Shown in pieces: positions 46,694-55,210 of a stretch of DNA of 64,000 bases. Numbering within the stretch: the stretch's first letter is position 1; the number at the start of each line of letters is the position of its first letter. The notes under the pieces were generated by a model. It was given only the letters and a program-made list of their open reading frames with translations. It made no database searches and was not told where the DNA came from. Made by a program: the position numbers and the translations under genes. Source of the stretch: Desulfamplus sp. (GTDB lineage Bacteria; Desulfobacterota; Desulfobacteria; Desulfobacterales; Desulfobacteraceae); the NCBI GenBank assembly GCA_015232465.1, contig JADFZO010000001.1, positions 22,215 to 86,214 on the forward strand, given 5' to 3'.

Positions 46694-49600
46694 TTAGAAT
46701 AGCTCTAACTGATGTTCTTGATTCTCGTCTGATTTTCTTTTCTCTTTTGGCTCTGATTTTGTGTAGTGTTTTAGCCTCTCTTCAATATCATCTATAAATT
46801 GCGATCTCTTCATAACCACAGTTTTTCCAAATAGTTGACGCTTTTTTGCATGACAAAGGTATAGACGATCCTCTGCCCTTGTCATTCCAACGTAAAAGAG
46901 CCTTCGCTCCTCTGCAATATCTTCACACACTCCAGCATGGTTAAAAAATGGAATCAAACCATCTTCGCACCCAGCAATAAATATAGCTTTAAACTCAAGC
47001 CCCTTTGATGCGTGCATGGTCATCAACAAAACCTTTTGAGCATTGTAATCAAGAGTATCAACATCTTTTTTCATTGCAATATGCTCATAAAATAGGGCTG
47101 GATCAGGATACTGTTCAGCCTCTTTTAAAAAATTATCAACAATCTCAATGGCTCTTTTGTTTTGGCTGATAAGTTTATCTATTTTAAGCTCCAAAATTGC
47201 CCTATTTAAAAGCAGGGCTGTTACTCTATTGTTTTTGTTTGATTTGGCTAAAATTGAGGCTATCACCTTTTTATAACTCTTATTATGTTTAAAAAGAATC
47301 TCATCATCATAAAACGTCTCTTTTTCCACCACTATCCGTAAAAAAGAGATAAGCTCCTTAACCCCTTTTTGCAAAAAGATATTATCTCTGTCTGCTCTCT
47401 GAAATGGGATACCAGCCCGCTCAAACACCTTTGATATAACCTCACTCTGATTTTTTGTGCGGTATAAAACAGCAATATCCGAAAAAGAGTATTCATCTGG
47501 TTTTGTAGAGTCTGCCTTTTGAGCGTCCATTGAAAACATGGATAGCCCTCCCACAAGCTCTTCAATAGTTTTGCCAACCATCACAGCTTGAGCCTCTTCT
47601 GAAGCTGCCTGCAAAATGTAAATCTTTTTATCCCCATCAATTGATGAAAATAGCCTCTGTTTTGGCTGATTTGCATCTTTATTTGAAATTAGCTGAAATG
47701 AAGCCTCAAGTATGGTCTTAGTTGATCTGTAATTTTGCCTAAATATGATCTTTTCAGTGTTAGGGTAGTCAGCCTCAAACTCTTTAAAATATCTGTTATC
47801 AGAGCCACGAAATCCATAAATTGACTGATCTGGATCGCCAATTACAGAAAGATTAGCCCCATTGCCAACCATTAACCTGATTAACTGATATTGACTCTGA
47901 TTTATATCTTGATACTCATCAACAAAAAGATAGTTAAATCGCACTTTTAATTTAGATAAAAGGCTCTCATCATCTTCTAAAAGCCTTAAAACCATGAGGA
48001 TCAAATCTTCAAAATCAACAAGCTGATAATTGGATAGAAGCTCTTGATATTTTGGTAAAATGGCAGCAGCATCTTTATAATCAGCAGTTTGAGGCTCTTT
48101 TAAATTTGATGGTGAGTGTTTTAGAAAACTTCTCTGTTTTAACATTGAAATTTTAAGCTCCATTGAGGCAATTGACTTAGATGAAAGTGCAGATGCTCCA
48201 ACTTCTAAGCCATTATCAGCATTAGAAAGTTCAATCGCCTTTTTAATAAACGCTTTACGTAAAGTCTCATCTGTAATGGCAGAGTTAAAATTTGTGTAAT
48301 CTTTTAGCACCATCAGGCAAAAGCCGTGAAATGTTGAGATAAAAGGCTCGCTATTTTGATTTTGACCTATCAGCCTTTTTACTCGATGCTTCATCTCCTC
48401 TGCTGCTTTTGTGGTAAATGTTAGGGCAAGTATGGAGTTTGGATTTACATTTTGATTTATGATAAGCGATGCAATTTTTTGGGTGAGTGTGTGGGTTTTT
48501 CCTGTGCCAGGACCTGCCTCAATCAAAAGTGGACGATCTTTAGATTTAATAGCTCTATCTTGCTCAAGGTTTAATAAACCTTTTTTGTTGCTATCTACCG
48601 TATTGACCGCCCCTTTTTTGACTCTCTCTTTTATTGTATCATTTAGAGCTCTTTTTTTCTTATTTGAGATAGAAGAGCTTTTAAACATGCTGACATTGCC
48701 CTTTAACCGCTCTATCTCTTCTGGTGTAAATAGTGTTACACGACCAAACTCTCCATCATAACCAGGGCTTAGATAGACTTTGCCCTCTCTCATTCTTTTT
48801 ATTGCCTCTGATAAAAGCGAAATTCCAACACTATCAATCTTGTCAAAATCAAGTTTGAGCAAAATATCAAGCTCGTTTCCAAGTGAGGCGATAGCTTTAT
48901 AATAGAGGCTATCAACCTTTTTGGATTTTACGCCACTGCCCTCAATCTCTGATAAAATCTCTGCAAGCGGAATAATGCTCTGATAGCCATGCCGATCTTT
49001 TGGGAGGTAGCCTTCTGGTCTTGTTGCAAGCTCTTGAACTCTGTATAAAACACCAAGTGTTAAAGGTTTTTGGCATTTAGGGCATATTCCATTGCAAGAT
49101 ATTGTCTCTTCAGGGTTAAAGCAGATATTGCATTTTCTGTGTCCGTCATAGTGATATTTTCCCTCTTCTGGATACATATCAATTGTGCCTAAATATCTGT
49201 TTGAGTTGGGGGATTTTATTTTAAGGGCATCTCTTATGCATATATATGACAGCTCTGTGTTAAACCTTGATGCGTTTCTGCCCATGACCATTGGAGAGTG
49301 GGCATCAGATGATGAGATAAAGCTCATCTTATCTAAAGTCTCAACACGCCAATTCATTGGCAGATTTGATGAAAGACCAGTCTCAACTGCAAAGATATTA
49401 TCAGAAAGTGGACCAAAACACTCCTCAACAGAGTCAAAACCAGATTTTGAGCCAAACATAGAGAACCATGGCGTCCAGATGTGAGCTGGAATCATAAAGC
49501 CATTGTGAGAGGTATCAAGCATAATTTCAAGAAGCGTTTGGCAATCAAGCCCCAAAATTGGGCGACCATCAGATGTTATGTTGCCTATCTTGCCAAGTTT

Positions 49601-49987
49601 TTCGTTAAATGCTTTTACAGATTTCATATCAGGAAAATAGATAAGATTATGATTTTTTCTAACCTTTCCATCTTTTTTGTAGATTGAGCTTATCTCGCAC
49701 TGAAGAATAAATCTGATGCTCTTTTCTCTTATTGCAACTGGTAGAAGAGATAAACCATCAATCTCTTTTATTATCTTATCTTTTAGCTTAAAAAGCCCCT
49801 CTTCTTCTTCTGCTGGCTCAAGTTTCTCTTCAAGCTCTTTAAACCAGCCAGGGTGAGTAAAATCTCCAGTTCCAACAACAGTAATCCCCTTAATTAGTGC
49901 TGCTAAATAGGTGTGCTCAAGATCAAGATTTTTTGCCGTAGCCCTTGAAAAGTGGGAGTGAAGATGAAGGTCCGCTATAAATTCCAT
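46694..49987 (-). CDS. EndoQ-like PHP endonuclease fused to UvrD/Rep helicase
   Basis: A 1097-residue two-part protein. Residues about 1-415 match the TIGR00375/endonuclease Q family: a PHP-type N-terminus (ADLHLHSHFSRATAKNLDLE, GTGDFTHPGWFKELE), then SSDAHSPMVMGRNASRF, and a four-Cys zinc site (CNICFNPEETISC then CPKC, about 286-306). Residues about 475-1080 are a UvrD/Rep SF1A helicase: Walker A EAGPGTGKTHT near 490, LTFTTKAAEEM, VDEYQDINQSQY, GDPDQSIYGFRG, MTMHASKGLEFK and VGMTRAEDRLYL. EndoQ cuts 5' of deaminated bases; the fusion suggests nick-and-unwind repair of damaged DNA (inference). It abuts lnt by one base. Confidence 0.9.
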   Translation of the reverse strand: MEFIADLHLHSHFSRATAKNLDLEHTYLAALIKGITVVGTGDFTHPGWFKELEEKLEPAEEEEGLFKLKDKIIKEIDGLSLLPVAIREKSIRFILQCEISSIYKKDGKVRKNHNLIYFPDMKSVKAFNEKLGKIGNITSDGRPILGLDCQTLLEIMLDTSHNGFMIPAHIWTPWFSMFGSKSGFDSVEECFGPLSDNIFAVETGLSSNLPMNWRVETLDKMSFISSSDAHSPMVMGRNASRFNTELSYICIRDALKIKSPNSNRYLGTIDMYPEEGKYHYDGHRKCNICFNPEETISCNGICPKCQKPLTLGVLYRVQELATRPEGYLPKDRHGYQSIIPLAEILSEIEGSGVKSKKVDSLYYKAIASLGNELDILLKLDFDKIDSVGISLLSEAIKRMREGKVYLSPGYDGEFGRVTLFTPEEIERLKGNVSMFKSSSISNKKKRALNDTIKERVKKGAVNTVDSNKKGLLNLEQDRAIKSKDRPLLIEAGPGTGKTHTLTQKIASLIINQNVNPNSILALTFTTKAAEEMKHRVKRLIGQNQNSEPFISTFHGFCLMVLKDYTNFNSAITDETLRKAFIKKAIELSNADNGLEVGASALSSKSIASMELKISMLKQRSFLKHSPSNLKEPQTADYKDAAAILPKYQELLSNYQLVDFEDLILMVLRLLEDDESLLSKLKVRFNYLFVDEYQDINQSQYQLIRLMVGNGANLSVIGDPDQSIYGFRGSDNRYFKEFEADYPNTEKIIFRQNYRSTKTILEASFQLISNKDANQPKQRLFSSIDGDKKIYILQAASEEAQAVMVGKTIEELVGGLSMFSMDAQKADSTKPDEYSFSDIAVLYRTKNQSEVISKVFERAGIPFQRADRDNIFLQKGVKELISFLRIVVEKETFYDDEILFKHNKSYKKVIASILAKSNKNNRVTALLLNRAILELKIDKLISQNKRAIEIVDNFLKEAEQYPDPALFYEHIAMKKDVDTLDYNAQKVLLMTMHASKGLEFKAIFIAGCEDGLIPFFNHAGVCEDIAEERRLFYVGMTRAEDRLYLCHAKKRQLFGKTVVMKRSQFIDDIEERLKHYTKSEPKEKRKSDENQEHQLELF

Positions 49988-49988
49988 G

Positions 49989-51608
49989 TTATAAAGCTCT
50001 CTTTATTGATACCATAGATATAAACATCTCTAATAAAACAAAAAAAATACAAACAAAAGCAAAAGCATCACCAAATTTAGAGTAAAACGTCTGAATCGTC
50101 ATAGCTGGCAATGGCTCAGTTAAAGCTGCATCTTCAAATAGATTTGATGTTTGAAGAACCTTGCCAGTTGGATCGATAAATCCGCTGATTCCTGTATTTG
50201 CTGCCCGTGCAACTGCCCTTCTGTTCTCAACTGCTCTAAAAATAGCCATAGCAAAGTGCTGTTTTGGTGCTGATGTGTATCCAAACCATGCGTCATTTGT
50301 CATTGTAACCAAAAGTTCTGCCCCATTGTTCACAGATTCTCTTGCAAGGTATGGAAAGATGACCTCAAAGCAGATAAGTACCCCAACACTTGAACTTAAA
50401 ACGCTATTTGACTTAATTGAATCTGACGAAAGGTTAAACAACAGAGGCGGGGCATCTCTTTTTCCCGCTGAAAAATCGCCAGCTTGAGCAATTATCTTTC
50501 CAAGAAACGATAGGTATCTGCTAAACGGTACGTACTCCCCAAACGGAACAAGATGAACTTTATCGTAACTGCCTGTTACAACGCCAAGCTCATTTACCAT
50601 GTAGGCTCTATTGTAGAATTGATAAATTTTTGCAGCCTTATCAATAGTCTTAAAAGCTGGGCTTCCGATTAAAAAATTTGTGCCAACATCTTTTATGCAG
50701 CTATTAATCTCATTGGATAGATTTTTATTCCATGTGTAGTAAAAAGGTAGGGCAGTTTCAGGAAATATGATTAAATTTAGCTTATCTGATTTTGCACCTA
50801 TGTTTTGAAAATTTAGCTTAAACTCTTGAGCAGTCTTGATTGAGAGTTTGCAGTATTTCTCTATCGTGCTCTTTTGATAAGCCTCTTCCCATTTAAGAGC
50901 CTGCTCAATATTGCCCTGAACCACAGATATATTTAAAATTTTGCCTTTATCTGACTCATTTTTAATATCAGTTATCCTAAATTTTCCATAACCAATCAAA
51001 AACCCAAATATTAGAAAAAGAGAGAAAATAGAGATCGCTATCTCTGATTTATAATTTTGCTTTGATTTTAAAGCTAAAATCCTTGCTATCACGGCATTTG
51101 TGAGAACCACAATAAAAGAGATGCCATAAACTGAGGTTATATCTGCAATTTGTATTAATTCCAAATGGCTGTATTGAGAGTATCCAACAAGCCCCCAAGG
51201 AAAACCACTCATAAAAATTGATCTGATATATTCAAGGCTTACCCATAAAGCTGCTGCTGTTAATGGCATCAATTTGCTATTAACTTTTAAATAGCTTAAA
51301 CCTAATGCAAAAAGTGCTGGATAGAGGGCTAAATATCCTGAAAGAAGAATCAGTATGGGAAGAGCCAACAATAGAGGCAGTTGCCCGTAAGTGCTGATAG
51401 TTGGCACAATCCAATATATCAAAGATAAAAAGTGGGAAAGCCCCATAACAAATCCAAATTTAAAGGCTCTTTTGCCATTAATTTTATCAAGCGATAGAAT
51501 CAATGGAACCAATGCTATCCATGCAAGCCAATCAACCTCAGAGTTAGGAAATGATAGGGTTAATAGAAAACCACTCAGAAAAGGGAAAAAGTATTGATAT
51601 AATTTCAT
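49989..51608 (-). CDS. lnt: Apolipoprotein N-acyltransferase
   Basis: A 539-residue inner-membrane enzyme that adds the third acyl chain to lipoproteins. The N-terminal half has about seven membrane segments (GFPWGLVGYSQY lies in a conserved loop). The C-terminal nitrilase domain carries the Glu-Lys-Cys triad: Glu in IFPETALPF, Lys in YDKVHLVPFGEY, Cys in VLICFEVIFP. A last helix lies near residue 510. Presence of Lnt supports a Gram-negative outer membrane. The EndoQ-UvrD gene follows directly. Confidence 0.95.
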   Translation of the reverse strand: MKLYQYFFPFLSGFLLTLSFPNSEVDWLAWIALVPLILSLDKINGKRAFKFGFVMGLSHFLSLIYWIVPTISTYGQLPLLLALPILILLSGYLALYPALFALGLSYLKVNSKLMPLTAAALWVSLEYIRSIFMSGFPWGLVGYSQYSHLELIQIADITSVYGISFIVVLTNAVIARILALKSKQNYKSEIAISIFSLFLIFGFLIGYGKFRITDIKNESDKGKILNISVVQGNIEQALKWEEAYQKSTIEKYCKLSIKTAQEFKLNFQNIGAKSDKLNLIIFPETALPFYYTWNKNLSNEINSCIKDVGTNFLIGSPAFKTIDKAAKIYQFYNRAYMVNELGVVTGSYDKVHLVPFGEYVPFSRYLSFLGKIIAQAGDFSAGKRDAPPLLFNLSSDSIKSNSVLSSSVGVLICFEVIFPYLARESVNNGAELLVTMTNDAWFGYTSAPKQHFAMAIFRAVENRRAVARAANTGISGFIDPTGKVLQTSNLFEDAALTEPLPAMTIQTFYSKFGDAFAFVCIFFVLLEMFISMVSIKRAL

Positions 51609-51742
51609 TTTAAGCTCTTTACACCGAAATATAGCCCAACCACAAGATTTAATTTAATTAAAGAATATGCTTTACAAAATACAAAGTGATAGCTATCAAT
51701 TGCCTTTTAACTTAAAAGGGGAAAAAATTACAAAGGAAAAAA

Positions 51743-52576
51743 ATGGACAGAGAAAAACTTTTAATTGGTAAGATTGACTATATTAACGCCTCACCCGTCT
51801 ATTATGGATTGGTCAATGGGCTTGTGCCAGATTGGATAACTATGATAGAGGGACCACCCGCTGTTTTAAATGGCATGATAAAAAATGGTGAGATTGATAT
51901 AAGCCCTGTCTCGTCAGCCTTTTATGCAATGAACCATAAAGAGCTTTTGATTCTTCCTGATCTCTCAATCTCATCTCATGGTGAGGTGTTGAGCGTAATC
52001 CTTATGACAAATTATCCCATCAAAGAGCTTGATCAAAAATTGATTGTATTGAGCCAAGATTCAGCCACATCATCTGCACTTGTAAAGCTGATTGCCATAC
52101 AAAATGGCGTTACTCCAAATTTTACCACAAAAAGATTAAGAACTCTTCAAGATGTTCCAGATAGTGCTGATGCTGCAATGGTTATTGGAGATGCTGCCAT
52201 GTCTCAGCCTTGGAAAAATCGGTTTAAATACCGAATTGATCTTGGAAGGCTCTGGTATGAGACAACTGGTTTGCCTTTTGTCTTTGCCCTTTGGGTTGTA
52301 AGAAGAGAGGCTGCGATTTTACGTTATAACGATGTTAAAGCTGCACTTGAGCTATTTTACCGATCTCGTGAACAGGGCTATACTAACATTGATAAAGTTA
52401 TTGCAGCAGGCTCAAACACTATTGGCATGGACAAAAGTTATGTCAGTAGATATTTTGAGCTGCTGCACTGTAATTTAGATGCAATAAAGCTCAAAGCTCT
52501 AAACTACTTTTTTTCATCTTTGTATGAAAATTCACTTCTGCCTGAAAAGGTAGAGAAGATTGAGCTATTAATTTGA
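51743..52576 (+). CDS. mqnA: Chorismate dehydratase MqnA (futalosine pathway)
   Basis: A 277-residue enzyme for the first step of the futalosine route to menaquinone, turning chorismate into 3-enolpyruvyl-benzoate. The GKIDYINASPVYYGL start, NGEIDISPVSSAFYA, and the TGLPFVFALWVVRREA segment are characteristic. Length is typical. A small palindrome (CCTTTTAA/TTAAAAGG, 51703-51719) lies just upstream, and AAAGGA precedes the ATG. The other mqn genes are not in the window. Confidence 0.92.
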   Translation: MDREKLLIGKIDYINASPVYYGLVNGLVPDWITMIEGPPAVLNGMIKNGEIDISPVSSAFYAMNHKELLILPDLSISSHGEVLSVILMTNYPIKELDQKLIVLSQDSATSSALVKLIAIQNGVTPNFTTKRLRTLQDVPDSADAAMVIGDAAMSQPWKNRFKYRIDLGRLWYETTGLPFVFALWVVRREAAILRYNDVKAALELFYRSREQGYTNIDKVIAAGSNTIGMDKSYVSRYFELLHCNLDAIKLKALNYFFSSLYENSLLPEKVEKIELLI

Positions 52577-52583
52577 AAGATAT

Positions 52584-54530
52584 TTAGGGCTTATATTCAG
52601 GAAAATCGCCAAACTCAATATTTGGAAAATCATGGCTTCTTTGGGACATATCATCAATAGCTTGAATCTTAAACTGTCCAGCACCAGGTCCCCATAAGGC
52701 ATCTAAATTAACTCCGTTCATTCCATCAAAACTCCCTCTTGGAAAGGTGAGCATTCCTTTATAAACCTTATCTCTATTATCTAAAGTTCCAGCCTTTTGC
52801 ATTGCAATATCAAAGCCACCTGTGTTAAGCCGTAAGGTAACATTTTCAATTGGACGGACACCTTCTCGCACAACTGCAATAATATCAAACTGGCTATCTC
52901 CAACATCAATCAAACATGGGCTAAATCCAGCCATAACAATTTGAGGAGCAAGCCTTTGTGTTGAGATGTAGGTTATTGGTTCAGCCTCTTTTATAATTGG
53001 TTCAATTGCTGGGTAGTCGCCAAACATAACATCAGGAAATTTATGGGAATATTGCCCAGCCGTATCTCTTGCAGTGATGTTAAACTGCCCATTGCCTGAT
53101 CCCCACGCAGCGGTTAGTGTTGGCAGAGGATCAGTAATTCTTGGAAATACAACAGTTGCCTTATAAAGCTCATCTCCATTTTTTCTTACTCCAGTTGTCA
53201 AATCCCAATTTTCTAAAACTCCAGCCTTTTCCATAGCTATTGAAAAGCTCTCACCTCCAGATGCGTTAAATGAGACGCTCTCAATTGGGTTTTGCCCAGC
53301 TCTTACAAGGGCTAAAATATCAAAAGAGGTTCCGCCAATATCTAACTTAGATGGAGATAATCCAGATGCAATAACTTGAGGCAAAGCTCTTGCTGTTGAG
53401 TTATAGCTTACAGGATCAGTTGCAACATCAACTAAACTAAATGCAAAATTGATGACAGAGGTATCTGCATTGCTTGCATAGACTAAGACCATATCTGATA
53501 CAGAGCTTTGATCTTTAAAAAAAGCGAGCCATTTAGGTTCTCTTCCAACTGAACATGAGGCATATTTAAGATCATGAATTTGAGATTTTGTATTTAACAT
53601 CACAACAGAACCTTTACCCTGATCAGCAATCAGCAAAATATCATCAACTAATTTAATATTTTTAGGCTCTTCAAGCACAGTAGAATCATCAATTTTATCA
53701 ATAAGCTCTAAAGTTTGAGAGTTGAAAATATCTAAGCCGCCAGTTCGTGAGACATAGAGTTTGTCAGAACCCACAATCTCCATATCAGATGGCGAGCCTC
53801 CAGTTGATGCTGTATTTATCCATTTTTTATCAGTAAGGCTATAAGCTGCAACGTGGCGACTTGTGCTGTATAGAATATAAAGTGTTTTATCGTAAATCAG
53901 AAGCCTTGCAGGGTGTCTTGTTGAAATTTGGATACCTGATGAATCTAAAGGGTTACTAACTCTTTCAATCTCTTTAGCAATTGATACAGATAGAGCAATA
54001 ATCTGACCACTGGTTCTATCTGCAACATATAAAGTTGAGCCATCAGGCGATAGTGCAAGGGCAGATGGCTGACCCTTTATGCCTTGTACCTCTGGCATGT
54101 TGAACAAGACTCCTTTTGCAGTAAACAATTTTGGGTCATTGCCATCTATTTTGTATTGAAGTATTTGACCCTCATTTAGTGCACAGACAAAAAGAGTTGA
54201 GCCATCAGGCGATATTAAAGCACCTCTATTCATAGCACCAGCAGCCATCTGAGAGACCACAGCGTTTTTATCTGTATCAACAACTGATATTACGTTGCTG
54301 TCTAACACAAATAGAAATTTATCATCTACTCTAATTACCATCTCTGCTGGAGAAGAGAGTGGGTATTGACCTTTTGCCTCCACAGTTGTCTGGTTTTGGC
54401 ACACCTGATCCGCAGCACTATTGGCATCTTTAATAAAAATAGATAGAAATAAGATCGTAGATAGTATGCCAATTAATAGGATACTTGACCCCCCTCTATC
54501 TGATTTAAAGAGTTTCTGTTCTATATACAT
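52584..54530 (-). CDS. Exported beta-propeller protein with two C-terminal copies of a shared unknown domain
   Basis: A 648-residue protein with an N-terminal signal or anchor (about 15-36). Residues about 55-370 have YncE/NHL-like propeller repeats (LISPDGSTLFVCALNEG, LSPDGSTLYVADRTSG). The rest consists of two copies of a domain of roughly 115-130 residues (382-510 and 527-646) that also occurs twice in the VWA protein two genes upstream: LPQVIASGLSP and LAPQIVMAGFSP starts, a VR-G-P-I pair, WGxGxGQF, and a final HxFPxxxFGDFP. I do not recognise this domain; an Ig-like sandwich is a guess. AGGAG precedes the ATG. It is the last gene of a three-gene unit. Confidence 0.75.
   Translation of the reverse strand: MYIEQKLFKSDRGGSSILLIGILSTILFLSIFIKDANSAADQVCQNQTTVEAKGQYPLSSPAEMVIRVDDKFLFVLDSNVISVVDTDKNAVVSQMAAGAMNRGALISPDGSTLFVCALNEGQILQYKIDGNDPKLFTAKGVLFNMPEVQGIKGQPSALALSPDGSTLYVADRTSGQIIALSVSIAKEIERVSNPLDSSGIQISTRHPARLLIYDKTLYILYSTSRHVAAYSLTDKKWINTASTGGSPSDMEIVGSDKLYVSRTGGLDIFNSQTLELIDKIDDSTVLEEPKNIKLVDDILLIADQGKGSVVMLNTKSQIHDLKYASCSVGREPKWLAFFKDQSSVSDMVLVYASNADTSVINFAFSLVDVATDPVSYNSTARALPQVIASGLSPSKLDIGGTSFDILALVRAGQNPIESVSFNASGGESFSIAMEKAGVLENWDLTTGVRKNGDELYKATVVFPRITDPLPTLTAAWGSGNGQFNITARDTAGQYSHKFPDVMFGDYPAIEPIIKEAEPITYISTQRLAPQIVMAGFSPCLIDVGDSQFDIIAVVREGVRPIENVTLRLNTGGFDIAMQKAGTLDNRDKVYKGMLTFPRGSFDGMNGVNLDALWGPGAGQFKIQAIDDMSQRSHDFPNIEFGDFPEYKP
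52593..52952 (-). repeat. Shared unknown domain, copy B2 (propeller protein)
   Basis: Residues 527-646. Landmarks are LAPQIVMAGFSP, FDIIAVVREGVRPIENVTL, FDIAMQKAGTLDN, WGPGAGQFKI and HDFPNIEFGDFP. Each aligns by eye with copies B1, A1 and A2. Confidence 0.75.
53001..53387 (-). repeat. Shared unknown domain, copy B1 (propeller protein)
   Basis: Residues 382-510. Landmarks are ALPQVIASGLSP, FDILALVRAGQNPIESVSF, FSIAMEKAGVLEN, WGSGNGQFNI and HKFPDVMFGDYP. It is the longest copy, with about 15 extra residues before the NGDELYKAT segment. Confidence 0.75.
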
Positions 54531-54550
54531 ATTATCTCCTTTAGTTTTTC

Positions 54551-55084
54551 CTAACCTTTTGGACTCTCTTGATTGGCACTATTATTCTGTAAACTTATAA
54601 TTTTTCTTAGCATAATAGGCTTATCTCCTATCTTACCCTCTATAAAGATAAAGATTAGAAATTGCTCTAAAGATGCATCTGTTGGAAATAGAAGGCAGAT
54701 TTTTTTGTTAATATCAGATTTTGGCTTTATGCTAACACCATCTTCTTTATAAAATGCTCTCTGCTCTTTGCCACTCTCTGATTTTGCTTTTAAAAGGTTA
54801 AAATCAAACTTGCTGTTGTTCATAGCTGCTGGTGCAACTCGCAATATTGCATCTTTTAACAATTTTGATGCACTATTTTTAATGTTAATATCAAGGCATA
54901 TCCAGCCATCTTTATCTTTTTTGAGCAGATTTGCTTGAATAAATAGCTCATCACTACTCTTTTGAGAGCCAAACATTCCAGAATCTTGGCTATATGCAAT
55001 TTTTGATAGGTTAAGCAGAATATAAGTTGCTATGACCATTAAAAAAATAGAATAATATTCTTTTGATTTAGTATTCATCTTCAT
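54551..55084 (-). CDS. Small exported protein of unknown function
   Basis: A 177-residue protein with a signal peptide or anchor at about 10-32 (IFLMVIATYILLNLSKIAYS). The mature part has alternating hydrophobic strands (WICLDINIKNSASKLLKDAI, INKKICLLFP, FLIFIFIEGKI) that suggest a small beta-sandwich. I recognise no family. It lies between the VWA protein and the propeller protein in the same orientation, 20 bases before the latter, and probably works with them at the cell surface or periplasm. Confidence 0.65.
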   Translation of the reverse strand: MKMNTKSKEYYSIFLMVIATYILLNLSKIAYSQDSGMFGSQKSSDELFIQANLLKKDKDGWICLDINIKNSASKLLKDAILRVAPAAMNNSKFDFNLLKAKSESGKEQRAFYKEDGVSIKPKSDINKKICLLFPTDASLEQFLIFIFIEGKIGDKPIMLRKIISLQNNSANQESPKG

Positions 55085-55119
55085 CTTTTAGTTTTTTTTA
55101 AAAGTTTTACAAAACAGAT

Positions 55120-55156
55120 AGACCCGATGACAATCAAATATCTTGGCATCGGGTCT
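55120..55156 (-). terminator. Hairpin between the VWA gene and the small exported gene
   Basis: AGACCCGATG (55120-55129) pairs perfectly with CATCGGGTCT (55147-55156). On the minus strand the stem is followed by a weak U-tract (ATCTGTTTTG). It may end part of the transcripts after the VWA gene or protect its 3' end, giving more VWA protein than downstream products. Confidence 0.6.
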
Positions 55157-55210
55157 GGTCTTAAAAAGCAAAATTTAATTAGAGCTATTTAAATATTTAC
55201 TTGATCTGCT

